DNA of 64,000 bases from Firmicutes bacterium TM09-10 (GTDB lineage: Bacteria; Bacillota; Clostridia; Lachnospirales; Lachnospiraceae). The stretch is from NCBI GenBank assembly GCA_003481005.1, contig QUKC01000002.1, forward strand, positions 189,996 through 253,995. Direction: 5' to 3'. A program made the position numbers and the translations under genes. Shown piece after piece: positions 17,396-26,655 of this stretch (position 1 is the first letter of the stretch; each line of letters starts with the position of its first letter). The notes below the pieces were generated by a model that searched no databases, had not been told where the DNA came from, and was given only the letters and a program-made list of their open reading frames with translations.

Positions 17396-19033
17396 ATGAT
17401 CAGTGCAAACAACGTGACGCTGCGCCTCGGCAAAAAGGCGCTGTTTGAAGACGTAAACATCAAATTTACAGAGGGCAACTGCTACGGCCTCATCGGTGCC
17501 AACGGCGCCGGCAAATCCACCTTTTTAAAGATTCTTTCCGGACAGCTTGAGACCACCAATGGCGATATTGTCATCACTCCCGGACAGCGTCTTTCCGTGC
17601 TGGAGCAGGATCATTTTAAATATGACGAATACACCGTTATGGACACCGTCATCATGGGTAACTCACGCCTGTATGAAATTATGAAGGAAAAGGACGCCAT
17701 CTACGCAAAGGAAGATTTTACCGATGAAGATGGCATCCGCGCTTCCGAGCTGGAAGCAGAATTTGCAGAAATGGACGGCTGGAACGCAGAATCTGACGCT
17801 GCTACTTTATTAAACGGTCTTGGCATCGACACCGACCTCCACTACAGCATGATGCGCGACTTAAACGGCAGCGAAAAGGTCAAAGTCCTGCTGGCACGCG
17901 CACTGTTCGGCAACCCGGACATCCTGCTGCTCGACGAGCCTACCAACCATCTGGATCTGGATGCAATCGCATGGCTGGAAGAATTTTTGATCAATTTCGA
18001 AAATACCGTCATTGTCGTATCCCATGACCGTTATTTCTTAAATAAAGTCTGCACCCATATCGCAGACATCGACTACGGCAAGATCACCCTCTATGCCGGC
18101 AACTACGATTTCTGGTATGAATCCAGCCAGCTGCTCATCAAGCAAATGAAGGAAGCAAACCGTAAGAAAGAAGAAAAAATCAAGGAGCTGCAGGAATTTA
18201 TCTCCCGTTTCTCCGCAAATGCTTCCAAATCCAAGCAGGCGACTTCCAGAAAGCGCGCCCTCGAAAAGATTCAGCTGGACGACATCAAGCCCTCCAGCCG
18301 GAAATACCCTTACATTGACTTCCGCCCCGACCGCGAGATCGGCAATGAAGTTCTCACCGTAGACGGCATCTCCAAGACCGTAAATGGCGTAAAAGTATTA
18401 AACAATATCTCCTTTATCGTTGGTCACAACGACAAGATCGCATTTGTCGGCAGCAACGAGCTGGCAAAGACCACGCTGTTCCAAATCCTTGCAGGCGAGC
18501 TTGAACCCGACGAAGGAACCTACAAATGGGGCATTACAACCTCCCAGGCGTACTTCCCGAAGGATCCTGCCGCAGAATTCGACAACGACGATACGATCGC
18601 AGACTGGCTCACCGGATACTCTCCTGTCAAGGACGCAACCTATGTCCGCGGCTTCCTCGGACGTATGCTGTTTGCAGGAGAAGATGGCGTGAAAAAGGTA
18701 AAAGTCCTTTCCGGTGGTGAAAAGGTGCGCTGCCTGCTTTCCAAAATGATGATTTCCGGTGCAAACTGCCTGATTTTAGACGAGCCGACCAACCATCTGG
18801 ACATGGAATCCATCACCGCACTGAACAACGGTCTGATCAAGTTTCCGGGCGTTGCGCTGTTTGCCTGCCACGACCATCAGTTCGTACAGACGACCGCAAA
18901 CCGCATTATGGAAATCCTGCCCGACGGTTCCTTAATCGACAAGATCACCACTTATGACGAATACCTGGAAAGCGATGAAATGGCGAGAAAACGTACCGTT
19001 TACACCGCTGACAGAGAGGGTGACGAAGATTGA
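17396..19033 (+). CDS. ABC-F family ATPase (YkpA/YbiT-like)
   Basis: 545 residues with two ABC ATPase domains and no membrane part, so a cytoplasmic ribosome-associated translation factor class. First domain: Walker A GANGAGKS (34-41), signature-like LNGSEKVKV in place of LSGGQ, Walker B ILLLDEPTNHLDLD. An inter-domain linker rich in Lys/Glu follows (about 245-300). Second domain: P-loop GSNELAKTT, with Ala for the usual Gly before Lys, then an intact LSGGEKVRC and LILDEPTNHLDME. These departures recur in the YkpA-type subgroup as I recall it, so they may be normal for the family. AAAGAAAGG precedes the ATG. It is coupled to the PHP gene by a TTGA overlap. Confidence 0.9.
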   Translation: MISANNVTLRLGKKALFEDVNIKFTEGNCYGLIGANGAGKSTFLKILSGQLETTNGDIVITPGQRLSVLEQDHFKYDEYTVMDTVIMGNSRLYEIMKEKDAIYAKEDFTDEDGIRASELEAEFAEMDGWNAESDAATLLNGLGIDTDLHYSMMRDLNGSEKVKVLLARALFGNPDILLLDEPTNHLDLDAIAWLEEFLINFENTVIVVSHDRYFLNKVCTHIADIDYGKITLYAGNYDFWYESSQLLIKQMKEANRKKEEKIKELQEFISRFSANASKSKQATSRKRALEKIQLDDIKPSSRKYPYIDFRPDREIGNEVLTVDGISKTVNGVKVLNNISFIVGHNDKIAFVGSNELAKTTLFQILAGELEPDEGTYKWGITTSQAYFPKDPAAEFDNDDTIADWLTGYSPVKDATYVRGFLGRMLFAGEDGVKKVKVLSGGEKVRCLLSKMMISGANCLILDEPTNHLDMESITALNNGLIKFPGVALFACHDHQFVQTTANRIMEILPDGSLIDKITTYDEYLESDEMARKRTVYTADREGDED

Positions 19034-19887
19034 ACACCGTAGACCTTCATGTGCATTCCAACAAATCCGATGGAAGCTTTACGCCCTCCGAGCTTGTCGA
19101 TATGGCGATTGCAAAGGGGCTGACCGCTTTTGCCCTGACCGACCACGATACGACTGCCGGTGTTAAGGAGGCCGTCGCATACGGACAGGAAAAAGGCATC
19201 GAAGTCATCCCCGGAATCGAATTTTCCACAGAATACTATGGAAAGGACATCCACATCGTCGGTCTTTTTATCGATGAGGATGCTCCCGCTTTTCAGGAGC
19301 AGATCGGAAGCTTCGTTCGTGCGCGCGAAGAGCGAAATGAAAAAATGTGCGCCCGCCTCGCTGCAGACGGCATCGATATCAGCTATGAAAAGCTGCTGGA
19401 AGCCTTTCCGGACTGCGTCATCACAAGAGGGCATTACTCCAGATATCTGTTCGACCACGGCTATGTCAAAAGCCTGCCGGAAGCGTTCGACCGCTATCTC
19501 GGGGACCATACCAAATATTTTGTTCCCCGGGAAAAAATCACGCCCGCCCAGGCGGTTTCCCTGATTCTCGCCGTCAAGGGCATCCCGGTTCTCGCCCATC
19601 CGACGCTCTACCATATGGGAAAGGATAACCTTTCCTCCCTCGTCCGCCACTTAAAAGAAGCCGGACTGGTCGCGCTGGAAGCGGTTTATTCGACCTATTC
19701 CGCCGGGGAGGAGCGTCAGATGCGCCAGCTGGCTGCCCGCTATGGGCTGTTGATTTCCGGCGGCTCCGATTTTCACGGAAAAAGCAAACCCGGACTGGAG
19801 CTTGGAACCGGCTATGGCAAGCTTTTTATCCCGGAAGATATTCTGATTGCCCTCAAGAAAAAAAGAAAGGAACTGTTCGATGTCTGA
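19030..19887 (+). CDS. PHP-domain phosphoesterase (TrpH/YciV-like)
   Basis: 285 residues. Metal-binding PHP motifs are visible: HVHSNKSDGS near the N-terminus, TDHDT (about 41-45), the GIEFST segment, AHPTL (about 188) and GSDFHG (about 247-252). Relatives hydrolyse 3',5'-nucleotide bisphosphates such as pAp or act as 5'-3' exonucleases on short RNA. The start is a TTG at 19030 that overlaps the ABC-F stop codon (TTGA), so its translation depends on the upstream gene. It ends overlapping the HAD gene by 8 bases. The three form one operon. Confidence 0.88.
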   Translation: MNTVDLHVHSNKSDGSFTPSELVDMAIAKGLTAFALTDHDTTAGVKEAVAYGQEKGIEVIPGIEFSTEYYGKDIHIVGLFIDEDAPAFQEQIGSFVRAREERNEKMCARLAADGIDISYEKLLEAFPDCVITRGHYSRYLFDHGYVKSLPEAFDRYLGDHTKYFVPREKITPAQAVSLILAVKGIPVLAHPTLYHMGKDNLSSLVRHLKEAGLVALEAVYSTYSAGEERQMRQLAARYGLLISGGSDFHGKSKPGLELGTGYGKLFIPEDILIALKKKRKELFDV

Positions 19888-20695
19888 AAAAATACTGTTT
19901 ACCGACTTAGACGGCACGCTGCTCAATTCCGCGAAAAAAGTTTCTCCCGGTATGCAGCTGCTGCTTTCCAAAATGGTGCTAGCAGGCAACCGTCTGGTAC
20001 TCACCTCCGGCCGTGCCCTGCCAAGTGTTTTAAAGGTTGCGAAAAATGCCGGTCTGCTCTTTCCCGATACGGTTATCATCGCTGCGAACGGAAACGAGGT
20101 CTATGACTGCGACACCAAAACCTTTCTGATGCGTAAAAGTGTCCCAATCGAAATCGCCGAGGATATCATTTCGATGGCGCAGGAAGAAAGCCTGTACCTA
20201 CATTCCTACAGCGATACCTGCGTTGTTGCCCCCAAAGACGGCGTCGAAGTAAAACACTACTGCTCCCGCACCGGAATGGAATATCAGGTCAGCGACGATC
20301 TTTTAAAGACGATCGGACACGCCCCCTGCAAGCTTCTGGCGATCGATATGAAAAACCACGGACGTCTGGAAGCGTTTCGCAGCAGAATTCAGGAAAAATA
20401 CGGCGACAAGATCTCCGCAATTTTTTCCAATCCGATTTATCTTGAAATTTTCGATAAGACCGCCGGGAAGGGAAACGCTGTCCGTTTCGTCTGCGAGCAT
20501 TTTCAGATTCCGCTTTCCAACAGTGTCGCTGCCGGAGACGCCGAAAACGATATTTCCATGCTGCAGGCTGCCGGAACTGCCGTTGCGATGGCAAACGCTA
20601 CGACCGAGGTCAAAGCCTGCGCCGATTTTATCACGCAGCAGGATAACGACCACGATGGACTCTCGGAAGCGATTTTACAGCTGTTTGAGATGTAA
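19880..20695 (+). CDS. Cof-type HAD hydrolase
   Basis: 271 residues from the ATG at 19880, overlapping the PHP gene by 8 bases with AAAGGAA upstream. HAD motif I DLDGTLLNS near residue 8, motif II TSGR (about 43), a cap domain of the Cof (C2B) type, motif III Lys around 188-195 (KGNAV) and motif IV GDAENDISM (about 215). The class dephosphorylates sugar phosphates, FMN or pyridoxal phosphate with loose specificity. It is last in the ABC-F operon and followed at once by a strong terminator. Confidence 0.9.
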   Translation: MSEKILFTDLDGTLLNSAKKVSPGMQLLLSKMVLAGNRLVLTSGRALPSVLKVAKNAGLLFPDTVIIAANGNEVYDCDTKTFLMRKSVPIEIAEDIISMAQEESLYLHSYSDTCVVAPKDGVEVKHYCSRTGMEYQVSDDLLKTIGHAPCKLLAIDMKNHGRLEAFRSRIQEKYGDKISAIFSNPIYLEIFDKTAGKGNAVRFVCEHFQIPLSNSVAAGDAENDISMLQAAGTAVAMANATTEVKACADFITQQDNDHDGLSEAILQLFEM

Positions 20696-20709
20696 AAAGT
20701 ATCATGAAT

Positions 20710-20757
20710 AAAAAGCTCAGGGAACGTCACCTTTGTGACAAATTCCCTGAGCTTTTT
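20710..20757. terminator. bidirectional terminator between HAD gene and 86-aa ORF
   Basis: Stem AAAAAGCTCAGGGAA (20710-20724) with TTCCCTGAGCTTTTT (20743-20757) and an inner GTCAC/GTGAC stem. The A/T ends give a T tract in either direction, matching the convergent genes on each side. Confidence 0.85.
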
Positions 20758-20766
20758 AATTCGCTT

Positions 20767-21027
20767 TTATCCTTCTACGATCAGGTAGCGCCCATCTCCG
20801 ACGTCGAAAACCTCTGCTTCGTCCAACACCTGATCCGGGTTCTCCACGTCGATTCCCGCTTCTTCAAAATACTCCATCACCGCAGCTTTGGAATCCACAA
20901 CAACCGCCATGCAGTCCTCCAGGAAGGCTTCCGCCTCTTCCATTCCCTCTGCTACCGGCTCCGGAAACAGCCTGTCCTGCTGCTTCAAAAAACACTTCAG
21001 TACCGCCTCATCATACTCGTAACCCAT
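20767..21027 (-). CDS. small acidic protein of unknown function
   Basis: 86 residues from the ATG at 21027, which is preceded by AAGGAGG; a longer frame upstream lacks this. Very acidic (many Glu/Asp), no membrane segment or signal peptide, with a YEYDEAVLKCFLKQQDRLFPE start and a C-terminal FDVGDGRYLIVEG. I recognise no family. It follows the XRE regulator gene by 29 bases in the same direction, so the two probably form a small operon, and the acidic protein may modulate the regulator. Confidence 0.65.
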   Translation of the reverse strand: MGYEYDEAVLKCFLKQQDRLFPEPVAEGMEEAEAFLEDCMAVVVDSKAAVMEYFEEAGIDVENPDQVLDEAEVFDVGDGRYLIVEG

Positions 21028-21056
21028 AGAATCCTCCTTGTCTTTCTTTTTTGTTT

Positions 21057-21338
21057 TCATTCATTTCCGCACTCATCTTCCAGTCCGTCCAGGAACACGG
21101 CAAGCGGGACGTCCAGCGCCCTGCAGATCCGCATGATCGTATAAATTCCCGGATTTTTTGTCGACCCGTCCGCGATGTGCGCGATCGTTGTCAGCGGCAC
21201 ACCGGATGCGGCTGAAAGCACATACAGCGACCAGCCTTTTCTCAGACAATACTCTGTCATCCGCCTGCCGAGCCGATTGGGCAGCTGCGCACACCACGAT
21301 GGCGTGCGCCGTTTTTGTTTTGGGTTGTTTTCCGCCAT
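21057..21338 (-). CDS. XRE-family helix-turn-helix regulator
   Basis: 93 residues from the ATG at 21338 with AAAGGAG at good spacing. A basic N-terminus precedes a Cro/C1-type helix-turn-helix in residues ~27-83 (LSAASGVPLTTIAHIADGSTKNPGIYTI). The tail is short and acidic. It is a DNA-binding repressor or activator by family; the target is not known. It pairs with the acidic 86-residue protein downstream. The upstream gap contains palindromic repeat copy B, so the promoter may lie close to or within it. Confidence 0.85.
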   Translation of the reverse strand: MAENNPKQKRRTPSWCAQLPNRLGRRMTEYCLRKGWSLYVLSAASGVPLTTIAHIADGSTKNPGIYTIMRICRALDVPLAVFLDGLEDECGNE

Positions 21339-21377
21339 GAAGCTCTCCTTTTCCAGCTGCCGTTTTATTTGTTCGGA

Positions 21378-21410
21378 CAATAGCATGTTCGCAGAGCGTG
21401 CATTCTATTG
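21378..21410. repeat. short palindromic repeat, copy B
   Basis: ACAATAGCATG / GCATTCTATTG arms around a CGCAGAGCG-containing loop, imperfect by one base on the left arm. The homology with copy C continues past the arm into TTCAACG. Confidence 0.75.
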
Positions 21411-21501
21411 CTTCAACGTCCCAGAATCGGAGTTTGCACCGGCAGCCTATACTTCTATATCCTGCCAAAGCGGTAAAACGTTACAGAAAAAATAAAAATT
21501 T

Positions 21502-22200
21502 TCACAGCAATTCCAGCAGCTCGCCCGGGGCTGTAATCACCGCGTCCGCATGATGTGCCCGCAGCTCTTTCTCATCCCGAAATCCCCACAGCACGCCAAC
21601 GGCGAAGTTGCCTGCGGCTCTGCCTGTTTCGATATCCACCCAGCTGTCGCCGACATAAATCGTTTCCTCCGGCGAAACGTCGAGCCGTTCCATAATCGCA
21701 TATACGCCGTCCGGCGCAGGCTTTTTGGGGACATTCGTTTTCTGTCCCTGCACAGCATCAAAAAAGCCTTTGCCGAACAGCGTTTCTACCACATCAACCG
21801 TGTTGGCATGCGGCTTATTGCTGAACACGGCGATCTTAATGTTCTTCTCCTTCAACGTATCTAAAAGCTCTGGAATGCCGGGATAGGGCTTGACCTCATA
21901 CAGGCAGTCCTTTGCGAAATATTCCATGTATCGGTCATAAACCTCGTCCAAAAGGCACGGAACCGCCGCAAATCCATCATCGTCCCGGACGGGGGAGGGC
22001 TGCTCTTTTGCCCCTGCATAACGCAGCGCCCGCGTAATCTGCATACGCGCGCCGTTTCCTACGAATTTTTTATAACATTCCTGTGGGATCGCCTGCAGTC
22101 CAAAATCCTCCAGCGCCCGGTTCGTGCAATAGGCGAGGGAAGTCAGCGTATTCGCAAGCGTCCCGTCCAGATCAAAAATCACTGCTTTTTTCATATGCAT
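21502..22200 (-). CDS. HAD-superfamily phosphatase (phosphoglycolate phosphatase-like)
   Basis: 232 residues. HAD motif I DLDGTLANT (about 10-18), motif II SNKP (about 128-131), motif III Lys in KPAPDGVY, motif IV GDSWVDIETGRAAG. The alpha-helical cap after motif I fits the Gph/PpaX subfamily, which hydrolyses phosphoglycolate or pyrophosphate. Two near starts (codons 1 and 3) are possible; the ribosome site is modest (GAGG). It follows the Maf gene by 40 bases and so may be the tail of the ppx-ppk-maf block. The exact substrate is not readable. Confidence 0.85.
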   Translation of the reverse strand: MHMKKAVIFDLDGTLANTLTSLAYCTNRALEDFGLQAIPQECYKKFVGNGARMQITRALRYAGAKEQPSPVRDDDGFAAVPCLLDEVYDRYMEYFAKDCLYEVKPYPGIPELLDTLKEKNIKIAVFSNKPHANTVDVVETLFGKGFFDAVQGQKTNVPKKPAPDGVYAIMERLDVSPEETIYVGDSWVDIETGRAAGNFAVGVLWGFRDEKELRAHHADAVITAPGELLELL

Positions 22201-22240
22201 TTTCTTGGGTAACCTCTACTTCTTTGTTTCAAACTTGCTT

Positions 22241-22858
22241 CTACATCCATCCGTGGCTTTTCAGCTCCTGGTACAGACGCCCAACCGGCAGTCCTACCAC
22301 ATTGTTATAGTCACCACGAATGCCTTTGACAAAACGCGCGCCCAGTCCCTGAATGCCATAAGCGCCCGCCTTGTCCATCGGCTCTTTGCTGTCAATGTAT
22401 TCGGAAATTTCCACTTCCGTCATCGGATAAAATTCCACCTGCGTGCACTCGAAAAATGTGACCGTCTCCCTTTGATGGTAGAGCGTTACACCGGTGTAGA
22501 CTTCATGGCTGCGCCCCTGCAGCGCCGTCAGCATTTCTACTGCAGCTTCCCTGTCATGGGGCTTTCCGAGGATCTTTCCCTCACAGCATACCACCGTGTC
22601 CGCGCCGATCACCAGCAGCTCCGGCTGCCGTTTTCCGTTAAGATTCGGCGCCTGCGTTTCTTCGGAAAGCTGCTTCCAGATATCCACCGCTTTCTGACGG
22701 GACAGCTCCTGCACCAGCGCACCTGCCTCTGTCGTCTTTGCATTTTCTTCTTTTGTGCTCGGCATAACGGAAAATTCCAGTCCGATCTGCGAAAGCAGCT
22801 CCCGGCGCCGCGGGGATGCGGATGCCAGTACCAGCCGAACGTTTTGCTCTTTTTGCAT
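22241..22858 (-). CDS. Maf-family nucleotide pyrophosphatase
   Basis: 205 residues. Maf proteins hydrolyse non-canonical or pyrimidine nucleoside triphosphates and are linked to septum inhibition. The hallmark LASASPRRRELL (about 10-21), GADTVV (about 87) and the AGAYGIQG segment are present. The ATG at 22858 lies 4 bases after the ppk stop and uses GGAG located in the ppk end, so it is translationally coupled. The insert NLNGKRQPE before GADTVV is longer than in typical Maf proteins. Confidence 0.92.
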   Translation of the reverse strand: MQKEQNVRLVLASASPRRRELLSQIGLEFSVMPSTKEENAKTTEAGALVQELSRQKAVDIWKQLSEETQAPNLNGKRQPELLVIGADTVVCCEGKILGKPHDREAAVEMLTALQGRSHEVYTGVTLYHQRETVTFFECTQVEFYPMTEVEISEYIDSKEPMDKAGAYGIQGLGARFVKGIRGDYNNVVGLPVGRLYQELKSHGWM

Positions 22859-22862
22859 GTCC

Positions 22863-25001
22863 TTACTCCATTTCCACATGGGTTTCCGGAATGAATACCC
22901 GTGTGTCCCGATATTCTTTTTTGACGCTCATCTCCTGTGCCTCTTTGCAGAACACCTCCTGTGCGCAGTAGGGTTCCCTGCCGCGGCCGTCCGCCTTTTC
23001 ATAGCTGCCGTCCGGCTTTAAGATATGTGCTTTCTTGTTGTCTCTCAGCTGTCCCTCCAGAATGTGCCAGAGCTTTTCTTTCAAAGCAGGTGCTTCCACC
23101 GGGAACAAAATCTCCACTCGCCGCTCCAGATTTCTCGGCATCCAGTCTGCGCTGCTGCAATAAAATTCCGGATTGCCATTATTTTCAAAGTAAAATACGC
23201 GCGCATGCTCCAGGAAGTTTCCGACGATCGAACGCACGGAAATATTTTCGCTCACCCCCGGAATTCCGACTTTTAAGCAGCAGATACCGCGCACGATCAG
23301 CTCAATCCTTACACCCGCGCGGCTCGCCTCATACAGCGCCACGATAATATCCCGATCGCACAGGGAGTTCATCTTTGCAATGATATGTCCTTCACGCCCA
23401 GCTTCCGCGTTTTTCTTTTCCCGCTCGATCAGATACAGGAAACGATCTTTTAACCACAACGGTGCAAGGCTCAAACGGTTCCAGGAACGCGGCTCTGAAT
23501 AACCGGACAACATGTTGAATACCGCCGTCGCATCCTCACCGATCGCTTCGCTTGCCGTCATCATGCCGATATCGGTGTAGAGCTTTGCAGTCGCATCGTT
23601 ATAGTTTCCGGTTCCCAGATGTACATAACGGCGGATGCCATCCTCCTCTTTTCTGACAACCAGTGTAATCTTGCTGTGGGTCTTCAAGCCGACCAAACCA
23701 TAGATAACGTGACAGCCCGCTTTTTCCAGCTTTCTCGCCCAGACGATGTTGTTTTCCTCATCGAAACGCGCCTTTAATTCTACCAGAACGGAAACCTGCT
23801 TACCGTTCTCCGCAGCCTGCGCGAGCGCCGCGATGATCGGCGAATTTCCGCTGACACGATACAGTGTCTGTTTGATCGCAAGCACATCCGGGTCTTTGCT
23901 CGCCTGCCGGATAAAGTCCACGACCGGCACGAAGCTCTGGTACGGATGGTGCATCAGCACGTCGCCTTTTTTGATTACATCGAAAATATTGTCGGTACCG
24001 TCGAACTCCGGCACGGGCGCAGGCGTATATTTCGGCGCACGCAGCTCGTCAAAGCCCTCCAATCCGTATACCTTCATCAAAAAAGTCAGGTCAAGAGGTC
24101 CGTCGATTTCAAAAACGTCCTCCTTACGCACGGAAAGCTCACGGCACAGAATCTTTAACAGCCGTCTGTCCGCAGCTGCCTCGATTTCCAGGCGGATTGC
24201 CTGTCCCCAGGTTCTCTTTTTGATCTGCTTTTCAATTTCCAGAAGCAGGTCTTCCGCCTCATCCTCATCAATTGCAAGATCGGCATTTCGTGTAATTCGA
24301 AACGGATGTGCGCACAGAACATTATAATTTAAAAACAGCTTGCTGATGTTGCGCTCAATGATCTCTTCCAGAAGCAGCACCGCAACCTCTGTGTCCCCCT
24401 CCTTCGCCGCCGGAATCCGCACAACTCTCGGCAAAACAGACGGAACCTGTACGGTTGCGAACTCGATTTCCGTATCCTTTTCTCCCTTTTTGGCAACCAG
24501 CGCGCCGATATTCAGCGTCTTGTTGCGGATCAGCGGGAACGGTCTGGAAGAATCCACCGCCATCGGTGTCAGAACCGGATACACATTTTCTTCGAAATAT
24601 TCATCCACATACTGTGCCTGGCGCTCTGTCAGCTGCTCGTGATGCTCCACAAAATTTAACCCGTTTGCCCGAAGCTGCGGCAGAAGCATCCGGTTGTAGG
24701 TGGAATACTGCAGCGCCGCAAACTTATGGGTTTCCTCCATCAGCGCGTCCAGCTGCTCTTTTGCAGACATTCCGGCGATGTCCTTTTTGGTATATTCGGC
24801 ATGGATCATATCCACAAGGGAGCCGATCCGCACCATGAAAAATTCATCCAGATTGGAAGCGGTAATGCTCAAAAATTTCAGTCGTTCAAATAACAGAAGC
24901 TGTTTGTCGCGCGCTTCCGATAGCACTCTTTTATTAAATAAAAGCCAGCTCAGCTCCCGGTTTGTATACAATGCGGGATTCTGAAGATCTTTCTTATCCA
25001 T
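22863..25001 (-). CDS. ppk1: polyphosphate kinase
   Basis: Transfers the terminal phosphate of ATP to a growing polyphosphate chain, and the reverse. 712 residues, standard PPK1 length. The N-terminal domain has NRELSWLLFNKRVLSEA; the catalytic part has VLVELKARFDEENNI, the phosphohistidine segment KTHSKITLV and the HLGTGNYND motif. AAAGGG precedes the ATG. It lies 72 bases after the exopolyphosphatase gene, and together they set polyphosphate level. Maf follows 4 bases after the stop. Confidence 0.96.
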   Translation of the reverse strand: MDKKDLQNPALYTNRELSWLLFNKRVLSEARDKQLLLFERLKFLSITASNLDEFFMVRIGSLVDMIHAEYTKKDIAGMSAKEQLDALMEETHKFAALQYSTYNRMLLPQLRANGLNFVEHHEQLTERQAQYVDEYFEENVYPVLTPMAVDSSRPFPLIRNKTLNIGALVAKKGEKDTEIEFATVQVPSVLPRVVRIPAAKEGDTEVAVLLLEEIIERNISKLFLNYNVLCAHPFRITRNADLAIDEDEAEDLLLEIEKQIKKRTWGQAIRLEIEAAADRRLLKILCRELSVRKEDVFEIDGPLDLTFLMKVYGLEGFDELRAPKYTPAPVPEFDGTDNIFDVIKKGDVLMHHPYQSFVPVVDFIRQASKDPDVLAIKQTLYRVSGNSPIIAALAQAAENGKQVSVLVELKARFDEENNIVWARKLEKAGCHVIYGLVGLKTHSKITLVVRKEEDGIRRYVHLGTGNYNDATAKLYTDIGMMTASEAIGEDATAVFNMLSGYSEPRSWNRLSLAPLWLKDRFLYLIEREKKNAEAGREGHIIAKMNSLCDRDIIVALYEASRAGVRIELIVRGICCLKVGIPGVSENISVRSIVGNFLEHARVFYFENNGNPEFYCSSADWMPRNLERRVEILFPVEAPALKEKLWHILEGQLRDNKKAHILKPDGSYEKADGRGREPYCAQEVFCKEAQEMSVKKEYRDTRVFIPETHVEME

Positions 25002-25073
25002 ATTTTCTGACCCTTTCTTTTTATTTTTACTGCGATATTTCCCGCTGCAGTCAAAGCATGTGCAGGCACAGTT

Positions 25074-26600
25074 TTACAAAATCCGTTTCTGCCGGATCAC
25101 CGGCTCGATGCTGTAAACCTCCCGGAAAAACTCTGCCCGAGAACCGAACAGACCTCTTTCCAATGTAATATCCTCGTTGGTAGTGATTGTCAAGATCAGC
25201 TTGTCGTCCTTGCGCACCGCCTTGATATCCCTGCATTTCTGCTTGTGGCTGCGGTCAAGCGCGTTCGCGATCTGCAAAATCGCAGTCAGCTTGACGATCG
25301 TTAAGTATTCCTCCCGGTCGATCCCCTCGCTGTTTTCCATGCTGTAGTCGAATTCCAGGTGATTATAGCGCACGATATTGGCGACGATTTCCCGCTCCCG
25401 GTGCGACAACCCGATGATCTCCGTCGCCATGATGATCGCATAGGAGCACTCTCCGAGATTGACCATGCTGATATATTTGCCGCAGTCGTGCAGAAGCGTT
25501 GCGATCCGAAGCAACAGCCGTTCCCGTCTGCTCATGCCATGCACGCGCTTCATGCTGTCAAAAATCGTCAGTGCGATCTGCTCCAGCGTCTCCGCACGGC
25601 GCTTGCTGCCCATATAACGCTTGCTGATGCCGCGCGCACAGGTCACGATATCCTGTTCGAAATCATGCACCTGTGCCAGAAGTTTATATTCTTCCGCATA
25701 TTCGTATACCATGCCGTCGCATAGTGACACGCCTGGTGCCCAAATCATCTTTGCATCCGTCATTAGCGCGACCTGACGGACAATTGCGGATGAAATTCGA
25801 AGCAAAGGCACATTTTCTTCCGGTGTATCAAAATAGCGCACGATTTCCATATCCGTATGATCGTGCAAATAATTCATATAAGATGCCATCGAATCCCGGT
25901 CCAGATATCCGCTTCCGGCTACTTTGCCGAGTTTTCCCAAAATCAGCGCGGAAATATAGTCATCCACTACGATGATATTTTCGATCACGCGATCCTTTAA
26001 ATACATCTTGCGGAAGACAGAAAGTTGTGCTTCCAGAAGTTCCTCCAGAAGCGGACCGTTCTCAGAGGGGCGCACATTTAAGCGGCTCATTTTTTCCTGC
26101 AGCCGCAAAACGCCAAGGCGCATGTTCTGCGTCGCGGAAAGCTTATCCTTATCAAACAGTGACATCTGAATGCTGCCGCCGCCGATATCCAGAACAAGGG
26201 TTCCTTTTTCGATGATTTTTTCGAAGCCGCCGCGGCTGGCGATCGATTTATAATCGAGGAAACGCTGTTCCGAGTTGCTCAGCACATCCAGCTTGACTCC
26301 GGTACGCTGCATGATCTGATCCAGAACGATGGCCGTATTTTTTGTTTCCCGGATGGCGCTCGTCGCACAGGCGCGGTAGTCATCCACCCGATAACCTTCC
26401 ATAATCGAAACAAAATTGCGCAGTACCGCGCACAGTTCGTCCATCACCTCATGGCTCAGCTTTCCGGTCGCAAAGGTACCGCCAAGATCCAGACGATTCC
26501 GAATCCAGTCCACCTCCCGGATGCCGTTGTTTTTGGTGATCGTATAAATTTTCAGGGTCTGCTCATAGGAGCCCACGTTAATTGCCGCAAACGTTTTCAT
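25074..26600 (-). CDS. ppx: exopolyphosphatase / Ppx-GppA phosphatase with HD domain
   Basis: 508 residues. N-terminal actin-like ASKHA phosphatase domain: first phosphate loop AAINVGSYEQTLKIY (usual form has D-GSNS, here N-GSYE), second loop LDIGGGSIQMSLF (about 144-156). The C-terminal half has an HD-type helical domain with LLHDCGKY. Degrades polyphosphate or (p)ppGpp end groups. The ATG at 26600 is chosen because the protein begins there by homology; AAAGGA lies about 12 bases away. It is transcribed with ppk. The changed first loop (Asp to Asn) may affect activity. Confidence 0.88.
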   Translation of the reverse strand: MKTFAAINVGSYEQTLKIYTITKNNGIREVDWIRNRLDLGGTFATGKLSHEVMDELCAVLRNFVSIMEGYRVDDYRACATSAIRETKNTAIVLDQIMQRTGVKLDVLSNSEQRFLDYKSIASRGGFEKIIEKGTLVLDIGGGSIQMSLFDKDKLSATQNMRLGVLRLQEKMSRLNVRPSENGPLLEELLEAQLSVFRKMYLKDRVIENIIVVDDYISALILGKLGKVAGSGYLDRDSMASYMNYLHDHTDMEIVRYFDTPEENVPLLRISSAIVRQVALMTDAKMIWAPGVSLCDGMVYEYAEEYKLLAQVHDFEQDIVTCARGISKRYMGSKRRAETLEQIALTIFDSMKRVHGMSRRERLLLRIATLLHDCGKYISMVNLGECSYAIIMATEIIGLSHREREIVANIVRYNHLEFDYSMENSEGIDREEYLTIVKLTAILQIANALDRSHKQKCRDIKAVRKDDKLILTITTNEDITLERGLFGSRAEFFREVYSIEPVIRQKRIL

Positions 26601-26639
26601 ATGCCAGAATGATCCTTTCTGCCTCTTTTCCTGCCGCAT

Positions 26640-26655
26640 ACAATAGAATGCACGC
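26640..26655. repeat. half copy of the short palindromic repeat
   Basis: ACAATAGAATGCACGC, matching one arm and part of the loop of copies A-C, with the second arm missing. It lies in the 55-base gap between the exopolyphosphatase start and the DUF815 ATPase stop. Confidence 0.5.
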
